From the NCBI GenBank assembly GCA_008638415.1, contig VWVT01000005.1, forward strand, positions 62,001 through 126,000: a DNA stretch of 64,000 nucleotides, read 5' to 3'. Made by a program: the position numbers and the translations under genes. Positions 33,241-41,181 of the stretch are shown piece by piece. Source of the stretch: Nocardiopsis sinuspersici. Its GTDB lineage: Bacteria; Actinomycetota; Actinomycetes; Streptosporangiales; Streptosporangiaceae. Below the pieces are notes generated by a model. It was not told the DNA's origin. It saw only the letters and a list, made by a program, of their open reading frames with translations, and searched no databases. The stretch's first letter is position 1; each line of letters begins with the position of its first letter.

Positions 33241-34095
33241 TCACTCGCGCTCCGGGGCCAGGGCGTCGTCCACCCCCGTCTCGTAGTCGCCCAGGAACAT
33301 CGGATCCGGCCTCAGCACCACCGTGCCCAGCGCCGCCACCGCCGCCGGGACCTCCCGGAACCAGCCGTACACGGTGGCGAAGGTGCGCTCACGCAGGCTG
33401 GAGTCGGCCACGCCCACCGCGTCGATCCCCGCGGCACGGCACAGCCGCACCGCCCGGGGCAGGTGGAAGTCCTGGGTGACCACCGTGGCCGCCTCCACCC
33501 CGAACACCTCGTTGGCACGCGCGCACGAGTCCCAGGTGGAGAACCCGGCGTAGTCGCCCACGATCCGCTCCCGATCGATCCCCGCCGCCACCAGGTAGTC
33601 GATCATCGTGTCGGTCTCGTTGTAGTGCTCGACGCTGTTGTCCCCGCTCACCAGCACGGCGTCCACCTTCCCCGCGGAGTACAGTCCGGCGGCGGTGTCC
33701 AGGCGCCGTGCCAGCAGCAGGCTCGGCCGGCCGTCGGGACGCACCCCCGCGCCCAGCACCAGCGCCACCGGGCGCTCGGGCACGGTCTCGGCGGTGTGGC
33801 GGTGGTCGGCGGTGGAGGAGAGCACCCACAGGAACGGCGCGCACCCCGCCACCATCGCGAACACGGCCAGCAGGGCGAGGTGCCGCAGCCGCAGCCGCAG
33901 CCGGGGGCGGCGCCGGCGCCTACGGGAACCGTGGGCGCCGCCGGAACCCCCGGAGCCGCGGGACCCCCTGGAGCCGCCGGTGTTACCAGAGCCCTCGGGA
34001 GCGTCGGAGCCGCCCGCGCCGCTCGGGTCGCCGGGATCGTCGGAGCCGCCGCCGGGGACGTGGCCTCGGGAATCGGCGGAGTCTGGGTTCGTCAC
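33241..34095 (-). CDS. DUF218/SanA-family membrane protein, larger paralogue
   Basis: This 284-residue protein has an N-terminal Gly/Ser/Asp-rich region, a strongly basic run of arginines (RRRRRRPRLRLRLR), one membrane segment (about 73-92) and a DUF218 domain with VALVLGAGVRPDGRPSLLL, VLVSGDNSVEHYNETDTM, FSTWDSC and VVTQDFHLPRAVRLCRAAG. The last motif is nearly the same as in the paralogue at 29827, and both end their conserved core with GIDAVGVxDSS. The GTG start is uncertain because no ribosome-binding site is seen and the frame is open further upstream. It may have arisen by duplication. Confidence 0.8.
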   Translation of the reverse strand: MTNPDSADSRGHVPGGGSDDPGDPSGAGGSDAPEGSGNTGGSRGSRGSGGSGGAHGSRRRRRRPRLRLRLRHLALLAVFAMVAGCAPFLWVLSSTADHRHTAETVPERPVALVLGAGVRPDGRPSLLLARRLDTAAGLYSAGKVDAVLVSGDNSVEHYNETDTMIDYLVAAGIDRERIVGDYAGFSTWDSCARANEVFGVEAATVVTQDFHLPRAVRLCRAAGIDAVGVADSSLRERTFATVYGWFREVPAAVAALGTVVLRPDPMFLGDYETGVDDALAPERE

Positions 34096-34277
34096 GTCAG
34101 GGAAGACGCCCGGGTCCGCCCCGGAGTTCCTGCACGGCACCGGGTAGATGCCGGGGCGCCGGAAGGCCAGCCGTCCCCGGAGACCCGCCGTCCCCCACCC
34201 GGCACCCCCGCACACCGCGGGGCCCGGAGCCGGAAACCGCCTGTCCTTCCGGCGGACGGCGCGGTTAGAGTCACCGC

Positions 34278-35846
34278 ATGCCTTTCCAGCCACAGCACGA
34301 CGACCTGCCCGCACGGCTCAGGGCCCTCGCCGACCTCATGCCGGGGAACATGCGCGACGGCTCCGGTATGCACGAGTACGACGGGAAGGTCGCCGACATG
34401 TCGCCAGACGGGGTCCGGGACGCGCTGTCCCGGCTCGGCGGCGATCCCCTCGACGACCCGCACGACGACGCGCACCTGGCCGCCTTCGAGAAAGCGCTCC
34501 GCTACGAGCTGGGCGAACTCCAGCTCCACCGGGCCAACCCCCTCTACCACCTGGGCGAGCTCGACCTCTCCGGCTACGACCGCGAGTACGCCCCGCGGGC
34601 CGACCGCGACGCCGCACGCACCGCCCACCTGGCCGAGTGGCCGCGTGTGGTCGACAACGCGATCGCGGCCCTGGACCGCGTGCCCGCGCCCGTCGCCGAG
34701 TCCCTCATCGGCGCCGTCCGCGGAGTCGCCGAGGGCCTGCCCGACGACCTGCCCGCCGACGTCCGCGAGGCCGCCCTCGACGCGCACGCCCGGTTGGTCG
34801 CCCACATCGAGCGGGCCGCGAAGGAGGGGCCTGAGAGCGCCGGGCTCGGCGCCGAGGCACTCGGACGCCTGATGGGCAGCGGCGAGGCCGTCGAGGTGGA
34901 CCTCGCCGACCTGGCCGCGCGCGCCGACGCCGAACGCGACCGCCTGCGGGCCCGACTCGCCGAGGCCACCGGACGCCTCGCCCCCGGCCGCGAGCCCATG
35001 GAGTTCGCCCGCGAGCTCACCCGCCGGCACCCCGACAAAGACGGCGTCCTGGACGCGGCCCGCCGCTGGACGGAACTGGCGCTGGAGTTCACCGCCGAGC
35101 GCGACCTGGCGCCCCACAGCGACGGTGAGTGCCGGGTGGACGTCTCCCCGCCCTCCCAGCGCTGGGCCACCGCGATGATGGCGTGGTCCGGCCCGTGGGA
35201 GGCCGACACGCCCTCCTTCTACTTCATCACCCCGCCCGACGCCTCCTGGACCAAGGAGGAGGCCGACGAGTGGCTGGAGATGTTCAGCCACACCACCCTG
35301 CCCGCCGTGAGCGTGCACGAGGTCGCCCCGGGCCACTTCTCCCACGGCCGGGCCCTGCGCCGGGCACCGGGCCCGGTGCGCCGTGCCCTGCACTCCATGA
35401 CCTTCGCCGAGGGCTGGGCGCACTACGTGGAGGAGATGTGCGCGGAGGAGGGCTTCGGAGCCTACGCCGCCGAACGCCTGGGCGACGCCGCGTGGACCGC
35501 CGACCACTACGAGGCCGGCGTGTGGGTGGAGGCGCTCATCCGTGTCACCCGCCTGTCCGTGGCGATCGGCGTGCACAGCGGCACCATGACCGTGGAGGAG
35601 GCGGCCGCCCGCTTCGCCGAGGACACGCCGCTGCAAGGTCCCGCGGCCCTGTCCGAGGCGCGCCGCGCCACCTTCGACCCCACCTACGGCCGTTACACCT
35701 GGGGGAAGCTGGAGATCCTGCGGCTGAGGGAGCGGGCGCGTGAGCGCTGGGGCGACGGGTTCACCCTCGCCCGCTTCCACCGGGCGCTGCTCGACCTGGG
35801 ATCCCCGCCGCTCGGCCTCGTCGACGCCGTACTCGAACACGGCTGA
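34278..35846 (+). CDS. DUF885 metallopeptidase-like protein
   Basis: This 522-residue protein belongs to the DUF885 family, related to gluzincin metallopeptidases. The zinc site HEVAPGHFSHG (a variant of HExxH in which the second histidine follows PG) lies near residue 348. The acidic ligand is expected in TFAEGWAHYVEEMC, and EAGVWVEALIRVTRL also fits the family. No signal peptide is visible, so it is probably cytoplasmic, acting on peptides. TAGAGT ends six bases before the ATG, suggesting a leaderless mRNA. It is monocistronic. Confidence 0.85.
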   Translation: MPFQPQHDDLPARLRALADLMPGNMRDGSGMHEYDGKVADMSPDGVRDALSRLGGDPLDDPHDDAHLAAFEKALRYELGELQLHRANPLYHLGELDLSGYDREYAPRADRDAARTAHLAEWPRVVDNAIAALDRVPAPVAESLIGAVRGVAEGLPDDLPADVREAALDAHARLVAHIERAAKEGPESAGLGAEALGRLMGSGEAVEVDLADLAARADAERDRLRARLAEATGRLAPGREPMEFARELTRRHPDKDGVLDAARRWTELALEFTAERDLAPHSDGECRVDVSPPSQRWATAMMAWSGPWEADTPSFYFITPPDASWTKEEADEWLEMFSHTTLPAVSVHEVAPGHFSHGRALRRAPGPVRRALHSMTFAEGWAHYVEEMCAEEGFGAYAAERLGDAAWTADHYEAGVWVEALIRVTRLSVAIGVHSGTMTVEEAAARFAEDTPLQGPAALSEARRATFDPTYGRYTWGKLEILRLRERARERWGDGFTLARFHRALLDLGSPPLGLVDAVLEHG

Positions 35847-35931
35847 TCCGGACGGCCCGGACCCGGACCGGCCCCCACCCGGAACAGCCCGGGCGGTGGG
35901 CCGGCCCCGGTCCGGCCCCTGCTCCGGGGCC

Positions 35932-36963
35932 CTACTCCGGGCCCGGGGCCGCTCCCTGCTCCGCGTCCGCCGGGCCCAGCTCGGCGAGCGCGTCGCGCAC
36001 GCGGCCCCGCGCCGCGTTCAGCGCCCGCGCGGCCGCGGCCGCGTCCACGTCGGCCAGCAGCGACACCAGCGCCACCCGGGTGTCGCCCCCGGCCGCGCTC
36101 AGCGCGTCCGCGCACACCCGCTCGCCCATCCCCGTGGCCTGCGTCAGGATGGTCACCACCCGGCCGCGCAGCTTGCCGTTGGTGGCGTCCACCCCCACCA
36201 TCAGGTTCGAGTACGTGCGCCCCATCCGCACCATCACCGCGGTGGAGAACGCGTTCAGCGCCAGCTTCTGCGCGGTGCCCGCCTTCATCCGGGTGGACCC
36301 GGCGATCACCTCCGCGCCCGTGGCCATGCCCACGTGAACGTCCACGCTCCCCGCCAGCGGCGCCCGCGGGTTCGCGCTGATCAGGACCGTCGACGCCGAG
36401 CGCTCCCGGGCGGCCTCCAGGGCGCCGCCCACGTACGGGGTCCGGCCACTGGCGGCCAGCCCCACCACCAGCGAGCCCGGGGCGATCCCGGCCGCGTCGG
36501 CGCGCCCGGACTCCCAGTCGTCCTCGATCCCCTCCACGGCCCGCACCAGCGCCTCCCCGCCGCCCGCGTGGTGGGCCACCACCCACTCGGCGGGCACACC
36601 GTAGGTCGGCGGCAGCTCGGCGGCGTCCTGGGCGGCGATCCGCCCCGACGTGCCCGCCCCGAAGTAGTGGATGGCCGCCCCGGCCTCCAGGGCGGCCACC
36701 CCCAGCTCCACGGCCCGCGCCAGCTCCGGCAGGACCGCGCCCACCGCGGCGGGGACCGTGACGTCCTCGGCGTTGATCCGGCGCAGCACGTCCAGCGCCG
36801 GAAGCAGGTCGATGTCGTGGGTACCGGAGTTGCGGGCCTCGGTGGGCGCGCGCACGATCACGGCCCCGCCGTCCTCCGTCCGTCCGGAGGAGGACGGGAC
36901 ACCGGCCTCCCCCGGGGCGTCCCCTCCGCCGTCGTGCACAGCGCTCTCCTGTTCGATCCGCAC
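35932..36963 (-). CDS. murQ: N-acetylmuramic acid 6-phosphate etherase
   Basis: This 343-residue enzyme cleaves the lactyl ether of MurNAc-6-phosphate to GlcNAc-6-phosphate and D-lactate during cell-wall recycling. The family markers are TEARNSGTHDIDLL, the SIS-domain phosphosugar motif YFGAGTSGRIAAQDAAELPPTYG, VVGLAASGRTPYVGGAL with the catalytic glutamate region, and TGAEVIAGSTRMKAGTAQK. The N-terminal extension of about 35 residues is low-complexity. The start is GTG. The regulator gene lies upstream with an 81-base gap, and the pair is the common murR-murQ arrangement. No PTS or amino-sugar transporter is encoded beside it. Confidence 0.93.
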   Translation of the reverse strand: MRIEQESAVHDGGGDAPGEAGVPSSSGRTEDGGAVIVRAPTEARNSGTHDIDLLPALDVLRRINAEDVTVPAAVGAVLPELARAVELGVAALEAGAAIHYFGAGTSGRIAAQDAAELPPTYGVPAEWVVAHHAGGGEALVRAVEGIEDDWESGRADAAGIAPGSLVVGLAASGRTPYVGGALEAARERSASTVLISANPRAPLAGSVDVHVGMATGAEVIAGSTRMKAGTAQKLALNAFSTAVMVRMGRTYSNLMVGVDATNGKLRGRVVTILTQATGMGERVCADALSAAGGDTRVALVSLLADVDAAAAARALNAARGRVRDALAELGPADAEQGAAPGPE

Positions 36964-37044
36964 CCGTGCCGTTCCTTTCCGCCGGTCCGCCGGACGCCCC
37001 CGGGCCCGCCGTCGGGCGGATCCGTGCGGGGCCGGCGTACCTGG

Positions 37045-38031
37045 TCAGCCGTCGTTTCCGTCCGTACTCCCGCCGCCGGCGCCCTCGCCCCTGCGGCGCC
37101 TGCGGTCGTCGTCGAGCCGCAGCCCCCGCACCGCCTCGAAGGTGGTCTCCAACGCGGTGCGGCTGTCGGTGTAGCGGCTCTGGGCCAGGCCCACGAACAG
37201 GCAGTCCACCACCGTCAGCTGTGCCAGCCTGCTCGCCGTGGCCCCCGAACGGAACGTGGTCTCGCGCGCCGCGGTGACCAGCACGTGGTCGGCGAACCCG
37301 ATCGACGAGCGGGGGAAGTTCGTGATGGCGACGGTCCGCGCGCCGCGCCGCCCCGCCTCGGTCAGCGCCTGCACGGTGTCTATGGTCGTGCCGCTGTGGG
37401 AGATGCCGATGGCCACGTCGCGCTCGTCCAGCAGCGCCGCGCTGGTGAGCATCACGTGCGCGTCCGACCACGCGAACGAGGTCAACCCGATCCGGTGCAG
37501 CTTCTGCTGTAGGTCGGCGCCGACGAACGCGCTCGCTCCCACCCCGTACACGTCGATGCGCCGGGCGCCCGCCAACGTGTCGATGACCGTGCGCAGCACC
37601 TCCACGTCCAGGGAGGCGCCGGTCTCCTCCACCGCGCGCGCGTCGGTGTAGGCGATCTTCTGGACCACCGTGACGAGGGTGTCGTCGGGGTTGATGTCGC
37701 TGGACAGCTCCGGTGAGCCCGAGCGGGCACCGCGTGCCTGACCGGCCTCGGTGGCCAGCGCCAGGCGCAGCTCCCGGTAGCCGCCGAAGTCGATGGTGCG
37801 GCAGAACCGGATCACCGTGGCCTCGGAGGTGGCGCAGTCCTTGGCGAGCTGGGTGATGGAGGAGGCGGCGGTCCTCTCTGGGTCGTCGATGACGTGCTGG
37901 GCGACCCGCCGTTCGGCGGGTGCGAGGGAGGGCAGGAGCGACCGTATGCGTAGGACGGTCGTGGGGACGGGTGGTGCGGAGACGTCCTGGGTCTCCGGCC
38001 GACCGTCCGCGTCCTTCGGAGTTTCCGCCAT
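37045..38031 (-). CDS. MurR/RpiR-family regulator with SIS domain
   Basis: This 328-residue regulator has an N-terminal helix-turn-helix of the RpiR type (AERRVAQHVIDDPERTAASSITQLA, recognition segment SEATVIRFCRTIDFGGYREL) and a C-terminal SIS domain that binds phosphosugars (VYGVGASAFVGADLQQ, then ISHSGTTIDTVQALTEA). It probably senses MurNAc-6-phosphate and controls murQ. ATG 38031 was chosen as the first methionine before the domain. A GAAAG-TTT-CTTTC dyad sits five bases upstream of the start, consistent with autoregulation. The 30-residue C-terminal tail is Arg/Gly-rich. Confidence 0.88.
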   Translation of the reverse strand: MAETPKDADGRPETQDVSAPPVPTTVLRIRSLLPSLAPAERRVAQHVIDDPERTAASSITQLAKDCATSEATVIRFCRTIDFGGYRELRLALATEAGQARGARSGSPELSSDINPDDTLVTVVQKIAYTDARAVEETGASLDVEVLRTVIDTLAGARRIDVYGVGASAFVGADLQQKLHRIGLTSFAWSDAHVMLTSAALLDERDVAIGISHSGTTIDTVQALTEAGRRGARTVAITNFPRSSIGFADHVLVTAARETTFRSGATASRLAQLTVVDCLFVGLAQSRYTDSRTALETTFEAVRGLRLDDDRRRRRGEGAGGGSTDGNDG

Positions 38032-38035
38032 GGAG

Positions 38036-38048
38036 GAAAGTTTCTTTC
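38036..38048. promoter_or_regulatory. Candidate operator GAAAG-N3-CTTTC upstream of the murR-like gene
   Basis: This perfect dyad lies next to the start codon and could block translation or transcription. The gap beyond it, to 38712, is GC-rich and without a supported gene. Confidence 0.5.
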
Positions 38049-38712
38049 GGTCGTGGTGCAGAGTCAACGAAGCGAAGGGGAAAATCGGGAGAATCCAGGA
38101 TTTCAAGGGACGGCCGTGGCGGCAAGTACCTGGACCCGATCGCGGTATCCCAGCTCAGGCGGCGCTCTGACCCCGAAGTCTGACCCCGAAGGGGGCGCCG
38201 CGGTTCACCCGCGGCTCACCCGTCCGCGTCGGTCGCCACCGCAGCACCCCGCTGACCACGGGTGGAGCCGGCCACGGGCGGAGGCGGTGGCTGCGGGACC
38301 GACCTCACCGAGGAGCGGCCCGGCCGGTCGCGCGGCGGCGGTCACCACCAGGTACCGGTCGACCGGCCCGCGGGTGCGGGGCGAGCCGAGGCCGGGGCGG
38401 TGGGCTCTGGAAGGGGGTGGGCCCGGCACGCGGGGACACGTCCACGGCCCGGATGGCCGCCGTGCCGCGTGCCGGGCCCGGGAAGGGCCGACACGGCCGC
38501 GGGGAAGTACCGGCCGTATCCCGCCCTCCCGACACGAGTGTCGGCCAGGGACCTTACGTTCGGCTTTCACCTGGGTGGGAAGCGTCGACATGTCCGTGGG
38601 CGGGGAGGCGGCGTTCCGTCCAGGTCGCGCATCATCACCCCGAGGTCATGAAATCGGTCGGATCTGCATACGGGGGTGCTCATCACCCACAGGAGTCGCT
38701 AGTGTCAATCCC

Positions 38713-38898
38713 ATGACACAGAACAACGATTCCAACATGGACCCGGCGGGCAACACCCAGCACTTCCGCCGCTTCGTCGACGAGAACCCGGAGCCCGAGG
38801 AGCCCGCGCGCCGCCCGATCCTGCCGATCCTGCTCGCGGCCGTCGGTGTGGTTCTGGTCATCGCCGTGATCATCGCTCTGGTCCTGGCCTTCGCCTAG
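38713..38898 (+). CDS. Small tail-anchored membrane protein
   Basis: This 61-residue protein has an acidic/polar N-terminal half (NTQHFRRFVDENPEPEEPARR) and one C-terminal membrane helix (about 36-60, LPILLAAVGVVLVIAVI) with no positively charged tail, typical of tail-anchored proteins. TAGTGT ends seven bases before the ATG, so the mRNA may be leaderless. I do not recognise the family. It precedes the tRNA-Lys genes without obvious connection. Confidence 0.6.
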   Translation: MTQNNDSNMDPAGNTQHFRRFVDENPEPEEPARRPILPILLAAVGVVLVIAVIIALVLAFA

Positions 38899-39034
38899 TC
38901 CCAGCGGCGGAGGGCGCCCGGCACGGAGTCGGTACCGGCCGCCCCGAAAGCGGTTCGCGACCACCCCGTGGTCCTGCTAGAGTTAACGACGTCGCCAGGG
39001 TGCGGCCCACGGGGCCGGCACCGGTGAACGGCGG

Positions 39035-39108
39035 GCGCCATTAGCTCAGTTGGTCAGAGCAGCTGACTCTTAATCAGCGGGTCCGGGGTTCGAGTCCCTG
39101 ATGGCGCA
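39035..39108 (+). tRNA. tRNA-Lys (CTT), copy 1
   Basis: This is a 74-base cloverleaf: acceptor GCGCCAT/ATGGCGC with discriminator A, D stem GCTC/GAGC, anticodon stem GCTGA/TCAGC around CTCTTAA (anticodon CTT, codon AAG), and T stem CGGGG/CCCTG with TTCGAGT. CCA is not encoded. A TAGAGT -10 element lies at 38978-38983. Confidence 0.97.
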
Positions 39109-39115
39109 CAGCATG

Positions 39116-39151
39116 AGGCTCCGGGAGAGGTCACATCCTCTCCCGGAGCCT
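39116..39151 (+). terminator. Intrinsic terminator after tRNA-Lys copy 1
   Basis: Fifteen-base perfect arms (39116-39130, 39137-39151) are followed by TTCTGTCTTTT. Confidence 0.85.
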
Positions 39152-39307
39152 TTCTGTCTTTTCGCGTCCGTCCCGCCCGGCCTCCGAAGGTGCGAGGACG
39201 CCCTGGTGGCGTGCCCCACATCGGGCGCCTCGCGGCGTCAGGGGCCCCGTGGTTCGGGTAGAGTGAACAACGTTGCCGCGGGCGAGCAGCCAGGCGGTGA
39301 ACAACAG

Positions 39308-39381
39308 GCGTCATTAGCTCAGTTGGTCAGAGCAGCTGACTCTTAATCAGCGGGTCCGGGGTTCGAGTCCCTGATGACGCA
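39308..39381 (+). tRNA. tRNA-Lys (CTT), copy 2
   Basis: This is identical to copy 1 except for one acceptor-stem pair: GCGTCAT/ATGACGC replaces GCGCCAT/ATGGCGC, a compensated C-G to T-A change. The anticodon is CTT. A TAGAGT -10 element lies at 39259-39264. Confidence 0.97.
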
Positions 39382-39388
39382 CACGAGG

Positions 39389-39422
39389 CGAAGGCCCCGG
39401 TCGGTTCCGACCGGGGCCTTCG
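39389..39422 (+). terminator. Intrinsic terminator after tRNA-Lys copy 2
   Basis: Sixteen-base perfect arms (39389-39404, 39407-39422) follow the tRNA by seven bases and form a very stable stem. There is no T-run, so efficiency may depend on the stem itself. The gap 39423-39794 contains a TTGACA -35 at 39707-39712 with a weak -10 at 39730-39735 for the next gene. Confidence 0.7.
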
Positions 39423-39794
39423 TGCTGTCCCGAGGATTTCACCGGAGATTCCTCCGAGTCCTTTCGTCTCACCTGTTACCCGCCGCATTTTCGCGAGGAC
39501 GCTCCGTTCCCTTTGTGAAAGGGAGGGGCCATTGCTCCGTGCGTACCTCGCCGCCACTCTCCGTGTCCTTCGGCGGGCAGATGTGTGGTGGTGCGGAAAA
39601 GTGTCGTCGCCGTGTGGTGGGCTGTCTCGCGCCGCGGGGGCGTGGCCCGTGCGGGCCACGACACGATGGGTGACCACATGGTCGCATTCGTGTTCCAAGA
39701 ATGAGATTGACATAAACCCCCGGATGGTGAATTGTTACCTTTCTGCCACTCCTGTCAGGTGGTAATCCCCGTGCATGAGTTTCGGAGTATCCCC

Positions 39795-40295
39795 ATGTCT
39801 TCTGTTTCCCCCGTCCTGCGTACCGTCGGCGTTTCGGTGCTCGCCGCCGGCGCCGCGTTCTCCCTCAGCGGCTGCGGCGCCCTCATCTCCGCTCTCGGCG
39901 TCGGCAACGTGATGGATCTCAACGTCGGCGACTGCTTCAGCGAATCCGAGATGAACGCCGCGCTCGGGGGCGAGGAGGTCAGTGACATCCCGCTGGTCGA
40001 CTGCGCCCAGGAGCACGACTCCGAGTTCTTCTTCTCCCACGAGATGACGGGGGAGGAGTTCCCGGGCGACGGCACGGTCTCCACCGAGGCGGAGGAGATC
40101 TGCTACGGCGACAACTTCACGAGCTTCGTCGGCGTCTCCTACGACGAGTCGGAGCTCTACGCCGCCTACCTCGCCCCGACCCAGCAGACCTGGGACCAGC
40201 TGAACGACCGCGAGATCCTCTGCTACGTCACCACCGTCGAGCCCGGCGGGAGCGGCGAGCCGGTCACCGGAACCCTCGAGGGCGCGAACCGCTGA
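39795..40295 (+). CDS. Septum-formation-family lipoprotein 1
   Basis: This 166-residue secreted protein has a short signal peptide with the lipobox LSGC and a septum-formation-type domain beginning LNVGDCFSESEM. Its conserved cysteines lie in GDCF, VDCAQEHDSE, EICYGD and REILCYVT, and SFVGVSYDESEL matches the family. Proteins of this family are named after a septum role in actinobacteria, but the molecular function is unclear. The next gene is a paralogue with the same cysteine pattern. Start ATG 39795 precedes the signal peptide. Confidence 0.82.
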   Translation: MSSVSPVLRTVGVSVLAAGAAFSLSGCGALISALGVGNVMDLNVGDCFSESEMNAALGGEEVSDIPLVDCAQEHDSEFFFSHEMTGEEFPGDGTVSTEAEEICYGDNFTSFVGVSYDESELYAAYLAPTQQTWDQLNDREILCYVTTVEPGGSGEPVTGTLEGANR

Positions 40296-40522
40296 CCGCG
40301 GGCCGTCCGACCCGGCGAAAGGCCCTGCTCCGCCTTCGTCCCCTGCTCTCCCGTGCCCACACCTGCGGTGATACGCGGCACGTCGCGCCCGGAGTGCACA
40401 AGAAAATCTGATTCGTCCGAGCCCGGGATGAAACCTTCCCCGCGTCCCGGGCATCTGGAACAAGTGTCGCCGACCTTGCCCCCGCGTCGGCCCGAGTACC
40501 TCAACGATCCTGTGGAGTCCCC

Positions 40523-41110
40523 ATGCTGTCCGGAAAGCGCCGACCGCTGATCGGCCGTGTCATCCTCGGGACCCTCGCCGCGGGCGCCACTCTGGCGGCC
40601 ACGGCCTGTGGCCTGCCCCTGCTGCCCCCCGCCTTCACCAACGGCGGGGACCCGGTCGAGCAGCCGGAGCCCGTGAACACCGAGGCGCCGACCGAGACCG
40701 CCGAGCCCGTGGAGACCGAGCCCAGCGAGCCCGCCGGCCCCGAGGACACCGACGTCTTCTCGTTCTACGTCGGCGACTGCGTCAACGAGATCACCGCCGA
40801 GGGCGAGTTCTCGGAGGCGCCCAAGATCGACTGCTCGGAGCCGCACGACCAGGAGGTCTACCACTCGGAGGACCTCCAGGAGCCCGGCGCCTACCCCGGC
40901 TTCGACCGGGTCTCCGAGATGGCCGGCGAGGTGTGCCACGCCGCGTTCGAGGGCTTCGTCGGCACCTCCTACGAGACCTCCAGCCTCGACTTCACCCCTT
41001 GGTTCCCCACGGAGCAGGGCTGGACCGAGCTCGGCGACCGCGAGGTCCTCTGCCTGGTCTTCGACCCCGCCGGCCAGACCACCGGCACGCTGGCCGGCTC
41101 CGGTCTCTAG
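40523..41110 (+). CDS. Septum-formation-family lipoprotein 2
   Basis: This 195-residue paralogue of the preceding lipoprotein has a lipobox ATAC after a hydrophobic stretch, then a Glu/Pro/Thr-rich linker (about residues 45-72) that would hold the domain away from the membrane. The domain has VGDCVNEITA, IDCSEPHDQEVYH, EVCHAAFEGFVGTSYE and REVLCLVFD, so the cysteine framework is the same. The 227-base gap before it is longer than expected inside an operon and may hold its own promoter. Confidence 0.82.
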   Translation: MLSGKRRPLIGRVILGTLAAGATLAATACGLPLLPPAFTNGGDPVEQPEPVNTEAPTETAEPVETEPSEPAGPEDTDVFSFYVGDCVNEITAEGEFSEAPKIDCSEPHDQEVYHSEDLQEPGAYPGFDRVSEMAGEVCHAAFEGFVGTSYETSSLDFTPWFPTEQGWTELGDREVLCLVFDPAGQTTGTLAGSGL

Positions 41111-41127
41111 ACTCCCCTCCGACGGGT

Positions 41128-41167
41128 GGCGGCCCGCACCGCCCGGTTCCCGGTGGTGCGGGCCGCC
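41128..41167. terminator. Bidirectional terminator-like hairpin
   Basis: Thirteen-base perfect arms (41128-41140, 41155-41167) lie between the convergent stops of the septum lipoprotein 2 and peptidase genes. Confidence 0.65.
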
Positions 41168-41181
41168 GTCGTTCACGGGGT

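Noticed and set aside
38262-38651. An open frame upstream of the small tail-anchored gene
   Set aside because: It is Gly/Arg/Pro-rich with no ribosome-binding site and no family.
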